Notes under the pieces: generated by a model | Databases searched by the model: none | The model's input: only the letters and a program-made list of their open reading frames with translations | Told to the model about the DNA's origin: nothing | NCBI RefSeq assembly: GCF_036898095.1 | Contig: NC_090751.1 | Location: forward strand, 89,569,883-89,633,882 | Origin: Palaemon carinicauda | Lineage: Eukaryota; Arthropoda; Malacostraca; Decapoda; Palaemonidae | Direction of reading: 5' to 3' | Length of the DNA stretch: 64,000 bases | Shown: one piece after another, positions 1 to 9,989 of the stretch | How positions within the stretch are numbered: the stretch's first letter is position 1 | Layout of the letters: each line of letters starts with the position of its first letter | Made by a program: the position numbers and the translations under genes

Positions 1-479
1 CTAGAGAAAATTACAGTTGAAGTATTTTTTTCATCGAAGACTCACAATGGAGAGAAATAAAAACTAAATTAATTATATCTGGTATTTATTAATATGAAAA
101 AAATTATATTACTTTATACTAAAGCAAGAGAATTGCCTTTCTGGCTAGTACATTAGCAGTCCATGATATTCGCACAGTAAACTGTTATGACCACAGAAAA
201 GTTTGTGGCAAGGATTGGCTCACACCAAGGATCATCATTTAACCTTCAAATCTTTGACCTTGTGATAGATATTATAACATGAAATGAAAGATGTAAGGTT
301 CGTAGGAACGAGCTTTTCGCTGATGACTATTTTGGTAGACCTGACTAGAGGAGTGTCGAGTTGAAGCTAGAAAATAGGGACAAGCACCTGAAATTTGAGG
401 CTTCAAAATAAGTTAAGTCAGACATACAGTAATAGTTTAGATAGGTATTTATTTACCTAGGATGAAATATTTTCTATTT

Positions 480-1300
480 TCCGAAATGGAGGTGAGATTA
501 GGAAATCAACTACGGAATACCATATGCTTGCTTAAATTGGACAAGAACATCAAGAATCTTGTGAAACAAAAAGATCGGTGGGAAGATTATTGGAAAACTG
601 TATAGTGTAGTTTGATCTGAAATGGTTTATTGTATAGGGCTGAGCAGTAACCAGTAAGAAAGATACGGCAAGGATAGCTATACAATACACTAAAGTAGAG
701 GCTCGGTGGTATAACAGGTGGAGCAATTCAAATACTTGGGATCTACTATAAGTCAGGAGGGAGGATGCAAGGCAGAACTTAAGGATAGGATAAAAGGAGC
801 TTGGGGGAAGTGGAGGGAGGTAGCGAGATTGATATCTGATAAGAAAATGCCAATCAAGCTAAAAGTCAAGATCTATAGCACAGTATTAAGACCAGTGTTA
901 ATACTGTATATGCATTGGAAACGTGGACTTCAAAACAAAAAGAGGAAACTGCTTCAGAGAACGGAGATGAGAATGCTGAGATGGATAATGGTAATGTCAC
1001 TGCTTGAAACATTGGAAAATGATGAAATAAGAAGAATGAAAGGTGTAGTGAAGATTACAGAGATGAAAACAGCATCACAACTGAGATGGTTTGGGCATGT
1101 GTTGAAGATGAATGGGGGAGAGGGAGTGAGGAGGGCTTGGGAAGAATCTGTTGGGGGGAGAAGATCAATACGGAGAGAAGAGGTTTGATGGAAGAAGAGG
1201 CCTTTGATAGAAAGCATTGGAGAAGGCTCATCAGGCAACGGACTCCTTAATGTAGGGATAACCAAGGTAGAGAAGAAGAGATGGTTTACAGGGCTGAAAC
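480..1300 (+). pseudogene. LINE-A fragment, C-terminal part of a non-LTR reverse transcriptase
   Basis: The open stretch 718-1188 reads like the C-terminal connector of an RTE/craniofacial-development-protein-2-like LINE polyprotein: it starts with FKYLGSTISQEGG, has the spaced basic helices expected after the polymerase domain, and carries LRWFGHVLKM about 120 residues later. Just after the stop come codons resembling the usual LINE end (a D-R-x-H-W-R-R motif near 1210). The region from 480 to 718 resembles the preceding polymerase thumb but is out of frame and stopped. The nucleotide text around 1180-1270 (rectangle of GGAAGAAGAGG, CATTGGAGAAGG, TAATGTAGGG) recurs inverted at 15.8-15.9 kb, so these are copies of one family. 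It is a 5'-truncated, dead copy; no active-site segment is present. Confidence 0.7.
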
Positions 1301-2111
1301 ATGAGTAATAAAGAAGGCCCAAGAATGAAAAATGCAAGTAGCATTAAGATGATGTTGAGATGGATGTGTGGAGTCACTATTAGAGGTTGGGTTCAAGGGG
1401 TTATATTTAAGACACAGTGGAAGTAGTGGATAAAAAAGGCTTATTTAAATCAGGCAAAATAATGGAAGTATCAAGGAAGGTTCCTGAAAGAAGGCAACCA
1501 TGATTTGGTTCAAAGAAAACAGGACCATGTCTATAAAATTTTCAAGGTGTTCATGGCCCATTACTTTTCATACTATATACACATGACATGTGGTTTGGCC
1601 TAAAAACAGGCTTATTGCATATGCAGATGATGATACTCTCTCTGCATCAATTCCATCCCCTGAATGTAATGTAGATCTGGGGTTGTTGAATCCCTTAATA
1701 GAGATTTAGCTAAAATTAGTGCATGGTGCAAATTATGGGGTATGAAGTTGAATCCTAACAAAACTCAAAGTATGATTGTAAGTAGGTCAAGGACAGTGGC
1801 TCCTCAACATCTGGATGACTTTTTAAAATTTTAGGTGATTCTCGACAGCAAATTTACTTTTGAGAAACACATTAGGTCTGTCTTCAATTGCACAAAAAAT
1901 TGGCTTATTGAGAAAGTCTTTCAAGATTTTTAGTGATCAATCTATTCTGAAGTGTTTTAATTCTTTCATTCTACCATGTTTCGAGTATTGTTCTCCTGTC
2001 AGGTCTTCAGCTGCTGATTCTCATCTTAATTTGTTGGACAGAAACTTACGGTCTATTGAATTTCTTATTCCTAATCTAGATATTAATCTTTGGCACCGTC
2101 GTTCAATGACT

Positions 2112-3100
2112 GTATTTCCCGTGTCATGAGACGCTACAAGTGGTAAGACGCACCCTTAATTCGGCTAAGTAGTTTTTGGAAAAAATGAGGATTTTACAAA
2201 CTAAGCTAACAGCAATTCCTAGTCAGTGTGATTTTTATTTGGCACAGTAAATTTTCACATCCTGGTTGCATTACTAAAGGATCAAGTTAATATTAATTAG
2301 TTGCACGCTGGTTATCCCAATTTTATCACATTTCTACATATGAAACCTCTAAACCTATCATAGTTGCCACCACAACTATACGTTTAGTGTTTGGTGTTTC
2401 AAGTATTGTTTACATTAACGGAGTGTTGCTAATGTTCTTAATCTACTTTTTGGTAAAGAAGTAAAATTCCGGTAATATTTCCCAAATTCCTCATATAGCT
2501 TACACATTTTCCCACAAAATTAATTATTGATCAAAGAAGTCTAGAAATTCCTTTATGTGGAATACTTTTGCTAATGTATGGGACTCGAGGCCTTGTTACT
2601 TTTCTTCTGACTTGGTTACCAAGGTCGTATTCAACAACTGTTTGTTTGTTTATTATTTTGGAACTCGGGCAACAAAGTTGTTATCAAAATATTGCTTTAT
2701 TACAAAATGTAAAAAAAAATGTGAGGAAATAGATAAAATACTGCATAAACAACTAATATGACACAGCGTCGTTTGCTAGGAGACCACTAGTTAGTATATT
2801 TGCTTGTAGAAGGCGGTTGGAGACTCATCAGCTGATTACCTAAACAAACAAATAACTTGCTACTGTATTTCATTAAATGAAGTGAAATATAAAAATAAAT
2901 AAATATACTACATATGAATGATGATTGTAAGGTTTATATTTTAGCTCTGGTGAGTGAGTGCGAGTGCTTGTATGTCATTAAATGGTTGTTTGATGGGTTC
3001 TCAAAATCCCCTATACAACTTTTTCCTAATGTTAAGATGCCGGGTGATTTTGGGAGGCATTTTTCAGAAAAAAAGGTGCGTCTTATGACACGGAAAATAC
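2112..3100. mobile_element. Non-autonomous terminal-inverted-repeat element inside LINE-B
   Basis: The left end 2112-2134 and the right end 3078-3100 are inverted copies of each other over 23 bases with two mismatches (shared core CCGTGTCAT and AGACGC). LINE-B protein homology stops at the left end and resumes right after the right end, which independently fixes both borders. A TA dinucleotide sits at each border and could be the target duplication. The roughly 990 bases between hold no convincing transposase; short open stretches (2555-2761, 2914-3105) have no recognisable motif. Superfamily unassigned; a Tc1/mariner-like TA target would fit, but the termini are not diagnostic to me. Confidence 0.6.
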
Positions 3101-3415
3101 GATAGTTCATTATGCATGTTGCATGAGATTTTTCATAATTCTGACCATCCTTTACATTCAGATCTTCCCGGACAATTCCATCCAGTTTGTAATACTAGGC
3201 AGGCAGTTAATTCTAATAGCTAATAGCCAGGCATTCTCCATCATGAGGCTCAATACTGTACTACACAGTATTCTAGAAGTTTTATTCCAGCTGTGACCAA
3301 GTTGTGGAATGATCTTCCTAATTGGGTAGTTGAATGAGTAGAACTTCAAAGGTTCAAAGTTGCAGCACATGTTTTTATGTTGAATAGGCTGACATAAATC
3401 TTTTTATAGTTTATA

Positions 3416-3784
3416 TATGATGGAGTGAAGAAAGCTCTGGGTGATAGGAGGATAGATGTGAGAGAGGCAAGAGAGCGTGCTAGAAATAGGAATGAATGGC
3501 GAGCGATTGTGACGCAGTAACAGTAGGCCCTGCTGCTTCCTCCGGTGCCTTGGATGACCGCGGAGGTAGCAGCAGCAGGGGATTCAGCGTTATGAAGCTT
3601 CGTCTGTGGTGGATAACAGGGGAGGGTGGGCTGTGGCACCCTAGCAGTACCAGCCGAACTCAGTTGATTCCCTTGTTAGGCTGGGAGGAACGTAGAGAGG
3701 AGAGGTCCCCTTTTTGTTTCATTTTTTTTATGTCGGCTACCCCCTAAAATTGGGGGAAGTGCCTTGGTATATGTATGTATAACA
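3416..3784 (+). mobile_element. LINE-C 3' end, 5'-truncated insertion
   Basis: The sequence from 3416 reads as the last codons of an RTE-like LINE (R-E-A-R-E-R-A-R-N-R-N-E-W-R near 3465-3510) followed by its 3' untranslated region. The end is diagnostic: GGCTACCCCCTAAAATTGGG, then CTTGGTATATGTATGTATA, a short TATG microsatellite tail of the kind RTE elements carry. The same end recurs at 56.08-56.58 kb. It interrupts LINE-B, whose 3' region continues on the other side. No coding capacity remains. Confidence 0.75.
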
Positions 3785-3955
3785 TATCTGTTTTGACATT
3801 GTTATTGTTCATAGAATGATTTATTGTTAATTTGTTCTTGTCATTTATTTATTTCCTTTCCTCATTGGGCTATTTTGCCCTGTTGGAGCCCTTGGGCTTA
3901 TAGCATCTTGCTTTTCCAACCAGGGTTGTAGCGTAGCTTATAATAATAATATGGA

Positions 3956-4120
3956 AGTGGATGAAAGGAGTAAATGGGCAAGGCTGGAATTCAGATGGGA
4001 AGATAACATAGCAATTACCATGTAGAAGAGAGAGAGAAATACTCTGGATGGAAGAAGGTGGAAAAGGGTAATAATTAGCAACTGAACATGAAAAAAGAGG
4101 GTCTCCTCCTAGGATTTTTT
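3956..4120 (+). other. Short LINE-A-like remnant
   Basis: Codons around 4030-4080 (LDGRRWKRVIIS-like) resemble the extreme C-terminus of the LINE-A polyprotein, where a basic D-R-x-x-W-R-R motif is usual. It starts directly after the LINE-B AAT tail. Too short for a firm call. Confidence 0.3.
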
Positions 4121-4610
4121 TTCTTTTTCAATGATGTTTTCAATTCAACATTTTTAAGATGGTTTCATACTAACCTTATTCTCTAAGTGAGATCTGTCCT
4201 GGAATGGTTTCAATGCATTCCTTTTCAAAGGGAATTTACAGAACTTCTATTTTATCTTTGAATTTGCCACATTGTTTTGACTCCTTTGCATTTCTTGACC
4301 ATTCCAGTTTCTGAATGTAGGAGAAAAATTTCCAAGCAGGATATTCAAGGGTCATAATTTGATCCAAGATTTGACCTAAGATCTTATGAAATAGAGAAAT
4401 TTCATAGTTTCCAATTTGTATGGATGGTTTTCAAGTAATATTTATAATTTGATCCCTTACCAGGTCATAGAGGCACTATTGATCGTGCTGCTGTAAAATA
4501 TCAGACAATTCTTTCGAGGCTTATATCTACACACCAATATAGATGTACTTGCACCATATGATACTTTAACTATTCTTACATCTGTTCGAGGAACGTATGT
4601 TCTTTTGCAG

Positions 4611-4739
4611 GTGGTAGAAACGCTGTCTGGAGTACGATCACAACTGGCGGGCTCAAATGGAGGATCTAATGGTTTGATGTCCGCTCCAGCTCAGCACCAT
4701 CCTTTAGAAACTAATGATGCCAATGAACCAATCACTTGA
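4611..4739 (+). CDS. Probable terminal coding exon of a host gene
   Basis: A good 3' splice site (TGTTCTTTTGCAG, ending at 4610) is followed by 42 open codons and TGA at 4737-4739. The peptide begins VVETLSGVRSQLAGSNGG and ends ETNDANEPIT; the Ser/Gly/Asn-rich composition and acidic tail look like an ordinary disordered protein C-terminus and not like a transposon. Codon use differs from the AT-rich flanks. Exon phase is 0 if this acceptor is used. The upstream exon must lie beyond the transposon debris to the left or outside the window; I could not find it. I do not recognise the protein. The exon call rests on the splice acceptor plus coding feel, so it is moderate. Confidence 0.45.
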   Translation: MVETLSGVRSQLAGSNGGSNGLMSAPAQHHPLETNDANEPIT

Positions 4740-7135
4740 GATGCCTTGACCTTCAGTATTTTACTATTTTGAAAAAAATTATATTTATTAAATTCTCTTT
4801 TTATCAGATTTTATCAGGTATATGTACATTGCTATTTAGGATCATAATTTTTATTTTTACCCTACAAGGAGAAGACATATGATGAAGTATAGTAGAATTT
4901 TATATTTATTTTTAATTACACTGGCCTTGATTTAACATTGTATGTTATAGGTAATAATGTAGTTTGATTTTGACTGTCATTGCAAAATGTACCTAGGTAC
5001 CATTATTATCAGTTAGTCAACTCAAATAATTTCCAAAATTTTGTTTTTGGAAGAGAAAAATCGCGCCAATTTTGATAGACCAAAGTTTTAATGAATTTTA
5101 GAAATTATATTTTTAATGGAACAGTTTTTGTTACCTATTTTTAAACTACATATAAGCTATGAATAATTAGTGATTTGATATGAATAATGCTTTGACTGAT
5201 ATAGGTGTTGTATCAAACTGTCTTGTCTGTGCCAGTATTTACAAGAACCAGGGACTTGCAGTAAAATGCCATCCTAATACAGTTATCTCCTGTCCTTTAA
5301 ACCAAGATATTAAATCTTCTTTCTCTAACTTTTATTGGTTTATTTAAGAAAGTGCAAAGGGTTTCTACATTTGAATACCAAATTCCGTTTGATGTCACTC
5401 CATGCCCTTTGAAAATATGTAAATTGACTATGTGATTTCTGTAATGAAAAAATTGTTTTTGAGGCTTAAATTGACAAAATACTTATGATCAAACAGATTA
5501 GATAAAAATTTTATTCAGAAATACTTAACAGTATATTTTAGTCCAGTTCTAGTTTGCAAAACAAAGGGAAAACTTCCAGTGGTATATAGAGAGAGATGGT
5601 CAACTTATGCTGATAACAGTAGCCCCCCCCCCATTAATTGCTTTTACTGAAGAATTATCCATTTGTTTAACACTATTAGCAATGTATAACTCATATGAGC
5701 AGTTTCTCTCTATATTGTTCCTTTACTGTGAGAAGTTATTACATGAAAGGGCAGGAGTACTGTATATGTAAAAATAAGGATAAAATGCCTATAATCCTTC
5801 GTAATCTTTGTACTGTTAAGTTGGTTTTGTCACCTCCATGTGTCCACAGTGCTATACTGTCGCTATAAGGAGTTGTTGTACTTTTAAGAGGATGGATTAA
5901 AGCAAATATCATGTTCAATAGGAAAACTGCAAGCATGTACAAATTGGTCCGGATCTTGGACAGTCTTGTAAGTTGTGTAAAGTTCATGTAGCCATTCTAT
6001 TTTGCAGTGCAGGCATTGTGATAATTATAATGCATTCTGTGATAAATTTCCGTGATTTCTGATAGAGGAAAAACAAATCTCTATCAATACAGGTCATTCT
6101 TAGTGTGTGTAAATTAAGGCCAGAGTAACTTTTATTTTTCCCTTATCTTTAAAAAAAAATCTTCAAGCATTAGTTATGGCATGATAAAAGGTAAAAGTTT
6201 ATATGAACTTATTTGTGCCATGACATTAAAAGTCAGCTAGTCAGAATTTGGCCATCATTTTTAATTTGTGATTTGTGCTATTACAGTATATAGGCAAGTT
6301 GCATATATTAAGTTTTATTGCGAAGGCATCTGTGTGCTGTACTGGTGTAAATTCAGTTTTTAATGCAACTTCCATACTTAGATGTTTAGGGTAGGTCACG
6401 TAAAAGATATCTTCCATCACAAAAGCATGCATGAATATTCGGAATTACAGTATATGTGGAAAATATGCATGAATTCAGTATCTCGGAGTTGTTGGGAATC
6501 AGATGTGGGAAGCACTGTGCAATATTATGTTCAGTAATCCATATGTTGCTCAGTGTAATTTTGAATTTAACTTTTAATTTGCTCAATGTTTAAGGAATGC
6601 CTTTAAGAAAGATGGACCTCCATGCAGTTTCTGAAATGCTATGAACTCGTTAAATTTTACTATGTTACGAGCAAAGTAACCTATTAAGTATTATGAAAGA
6701 GATTCAGTTGTAAAAATATTCTACTTCAAATGTAGGAAATATTGTGAATGTTTCATATCACTTTGCTGTATTATTGTTATTTTAATATATAATGCATTTT
6801 CTTTTTGTAAAATTAGAATGAAAGGCAGTATGTTGAGTATGCATTTTACCTTAAGGGAATGTTATCAACTTTTGGTCGCTGTGATATTAACATTCCTTCA
6901 TTGTCTCAATATTGTACAGTTTTTATTATAAACATTGAAATCTCCATACTTTGTGTTCATACGCTGCCTCGATTTTAAGTGATACGGCGCTATACATTCT
7001 TAGTTTATGTCGCAGTATTTAATGTATTTAAAGCTCAAATCGTGTTTTACCTTATTTTACAGGCAGGTAAGTATATGTAATAGGATCATGATTAACAGAG
7101 ATATGCTATTAGCTCCAAAGTTGTTTGTTATTTTT
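4740..7135. other. AT-rich non-coding stretch; possible 3' UTR, otherwise nothing recognised
   Basis: Follows the candidate terminal exon directly and could contain its 3' untranslated region, but I see no canonical AATAAA at a convincing distance. Contains a C9 run near 5625. The open stretches here (5739-5987, 6241-6432, 6386-6586) are AT-rich chance frames with no motif. No transposon end recognised. Confidence 0.4.
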
Positions 7136-7139
7136 CAAA

Positions 7140-8570
7140 AGTTAGCAAATGAGGGTCTTTTTGCACTAGTTGGAGAATTGGTAATGTTACTCAATTAGGT
7201 AAATATGGTTGTGGTAGCTGTATCCCAGCAAATTGCCACCCAATTTCCAAAACTCCTATATTATCAATTTTGTAATTTCTTGCATAGGTATGGTAAAGGT
7301 AATCATCGGGGGGTCTTGGGAGTATGTGATGCCCTTCTTACAATTTCCAATGTTATACAGAAATCTCATGATTAAGTTCAGGAATTTCATATTATTGGTA
7401 CAGATTTTAGTGCTGCCTTTGACCTTGGTAATCATGAGGTTCCTGCTCTCAAACTTAAACAGATGAGAGCAGATAGATCTTTACTTATTAATATTGAATT
7501 TTTAAATATATTACAAAGCGTAGTAGTTTATGGGTATCATAGTAAGTATAGGAATGTAGTGGCTATGTTCCTCAGTGTAGTGTACTCGGCCAGAACACTC
7601 CATTACTTTCCATACTACATTATATAAGTATACAGTATTTGGTTTGGCCTTGAAAACAAGATTATTGCATATGCAGATGATGTTACTCTGTTGAAATCAT
7701 CTCATGAATGTAGACAGGTGAATGCAGAGTTCCTATCATATAGTAAAAATCAATGCATGAAATTGAAGCCTAACATACTGTAACTAAAAATATGATTGTA
7801 AGTAGGTCCAGGACAGCTGCTCCTAAACATCCAATTTTTGCATTAACTTTCTGATTTAAAATGAATTATGAGGAACACATCAGATCTGTTTCTTCTTCAA
7901 TTGTACAAGAAATTAATGTATTAAGAGTAGTAAGACTTTTGGTGATCAGTCTATCCTGAGGAATTATTTGAATTCTTTAATTTTATCTTATTTGAGTATT
8001 GCTCTCCTTTCTGGTCTTAATTTGTTGAACAAACCTTGGTCTATTAAATTCCTGATCTGGTTATCAATCTTTTGGTTCAATCGTTCTGCTAGTTCTTTGT
8101 ACATGTTACATAAAATTTTTCATATTTCTGACAATCCTTTACATTTAAATCTTCCTATCTTGTACCATCCTGTAGATAGTACTAGATATGCAGTTAATTC
8201 CAAGTCTTGTTTTCTCCATTATAAGGCTCAATACTACACGGGGTTATAGAAATTTTATTCCAACTATGATGAGATTGTGGAATGATCTCCTTAATCTAGA
8301 AGTTGAATCTGTGAACTTGGGGAAGTTCAAATTTGTTGCAATTACTTATATGTCGAACAGGTTGACAAGTCTCATTTTGTATTTTATATGTCTGATCTAT
8401 TTCAATGTTGTTACTGATATTAATATATTTTATACCTTTTTCATTACTCATATAATTTATCAATTTTCCTTTCTGCACTGAGCTGCTTTCCTTGTTGAAG
8501 CCAATGAGCTTACATCCTGCTTTGCAGACTAATGTTGTAGCATGGCTAGTAATAATATTGTTCAATAATT
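7140..8570 (+). mobile_element. LINE-B copy 2 (Jockey/CR1-like) polymerase remnant
   Basis: Reverse transcriptase motifs appear in order but in changing frames: an early motif around 7260-7330, motif A near 7395 (IGTDFSAAFDLGNHE-like), motif B near 7550 (VPQ-SVLGP-like), and catalytic IAYADDVTL at 7668. Beyond these come VSRSRTAAP near 7800, the C-terminal tail ending with FIPTMMRLWNDL at 8250, and a 3' non-coding tail to 8570 that is homologous to 3850-3955. The same motifs in the same order occur in copy 1, which lacks the 5' half. Numerous stops make it a pseudogene. Confidence 0.72.
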
Positions 8571-8869
8571 TAGAGTAAACAAAATTGTTTTGGTGAAGCC
8601 CCCTCATACTTTTATGATTAATATGAATCGCTTACCGCACCTTATTCCTCCGTGCAGCTCTGAAGGTATCAGATTCTTAATTGTATCACTCTCCCTAGTT
8701 TAAAAAAAAAGCTGGTAAGATTTCTTAGATTTACCATAATTTTTCATTATTCGTTTCATATTTATTTCAATGGCCATTTGTCATGTAATGAGCTTTTGTT
8801 TGTCTAAGGTAATTTCAACTATAATTTTTGCATTTTGAATTTCCTGATTGCCGCTTGGACTACCTTGTA
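8571..8869. other. Unassigned AT-rich spacer
   Basis: Between the LINE-B tail and DIRS element E1. I see no coding, repeat or transposon end in it. Confidence 0.4.
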
Positions 8870-8880
8870 TAGAAATGAAA

Positions 8881-9025
8881 ATACTTTCGGCAGAGCTGAG
8901 ATGCCAAGCCATTAAAATTTAGCGATGGTTAACTACCCACACCGCTAGTTAGCGGGGGGTGGAGGTGGGGTAGCTTCCTACCACTCCCGTTTACACACCT
9001 GTGATTTAGCTCACTTTACTTTTGG
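8881..9025 (+). repeat. E1 left inverted terminal repeat
   Basis: Inverted partner of 15500-15626. Shared blocks include the A/T-rich CCATTAAAATTTAGCGA, the GTTAACTACCCACACCGCT block, and GTGATTTAGCTCACTTT. Confidence 0.8.
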
Positions 9026-9107
9026 CTCGGATGAGAGCGGTTGTTTCCGCTCTTCCTCCTCGCCTATTCTGGACTGCCATTAATTTTTGTCTTTTAACTT
9101 TTTCTTG

Positions 9108-9200
9108 TATATGTATATATTATATATATATTATATATAATATATATATATATATATGAAAACATTCTCAATGATTATGTATATATATATGTATAGAAAT
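9108..9200. repeat. (TA)n microsatellite
   Basis: Imperfect TA/TATATG array inside the 5' region of E1; self-complementary, so likely prone to slippage. Confidence 0.8.
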
Positions 9201-9989
9201 GTGATAAGTTTCCTTTTCAGTGTTTGTGCTGTGCGTGTGATACATATACGACAACGACACTTGCGTACATTCGCACCGGAACAAGGCCAGCACAGTTCCA
9301 CTTTTTGGGGAACAACCTCTCCCTCACTGGTCCATCGGTCTTCCCATTGGCATATAACCATTGATTTGGCCGCCACAGGGGAATCGTCATCGCCTGGACC
9401 CTCTTCATTCGTCTATTCTATTGTCTTCGCCTTTTCCCTTTCCCTACGGGAAACATTGATTACCGAGCTAAGGGAATGTGGCCTCTCAGAGATTGACTAT
9501 GGTCTTTCTCTTCTCAAGGTCGTTCACCTTTCAACAACAGTGTACTATTGGGAAGAGCACCTTTCCCGTTCGCAGGTTAGGTTGCGCTTCTGATTTTCTC
9601 AATTATTTTTAGTGAAATTATAATTGTAATTTTAACTTTTCAGCTTCTCCCCGTGGGGAACACTTCCCTTCAGAGGATCAGTGGTTCTCACTATTAGTGA
9701 ATATTCTTAGCCGATTTAAATAATTGTAATTGTTCTTTTATTAGTTACCCCGCTCCCCCTTCTCCCGTGGATGTCGACTGGGGAAGGAAGGACGCAATAC
9801 TTATTTCTATGTTGCTCCCTCGGGGATCCTCTTCGGAGTTTTTCCCTGGGAATTTTCTGTTAAATATTAATTTTTTTTCTTCCCAGTTAATAATGGTTTT
9901 CTTCGTTCGACTAAAGAGTGCCGATGAAGCGGAGCTGTTCTGTTCATGCCTGGGGAATCTGCTGTCACTGCCGTCCCTCAGAGGACGTT

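Larger units (their letters stand above)
1535..3955 (+). mobile_element. LINE-B copy 1 (Jockey/CR1-like), interrupted twice
   Basis: Remnant of a non-LTR retrotransposon polymerase. Near 1540-1600 the sequence reads HGPLLFILYTHDMWFGL, the motif B to C linker, followed at 1615 by IAYADDDTL, the catalytic YADD box. Codons 1860-2112 then give the C-terminal region (FEYCSP, LDRNLRSIEFLIP). Homology resumes at 3105 after an inserted TIR element and runs to 3415 (a stretch reading like FIPAVTKLWNDLPN), is interrupted by a LINE-C 3' end at 3416-3784, and resumes to finish as a conserved non-coding tail at 3850-3955 ending in AAT repeats. Many stops and frameshifts make it inactive. A second copy lies at 7.14-8.57 kb. 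Confidence 0.72.

Noticed and set aside
954..1337. Minus-strand 127-codon ORF opposite LINE-A
   Set aside because: Shadow of the LINE-A coding frame on the plus strand.
3346..3639. Minus-strand 97-codon ORF
   Set aside because: Antisense of the LINE-C 3' end; the same shadow appears opposite 56.1-56.4 kb.
9156..9593. 145-codon ORF at the start of E1 as an ORF1 N-terminus
   Set aside because: It starts in the TA microsatellite and lacks the Cys module found in E2-E4.
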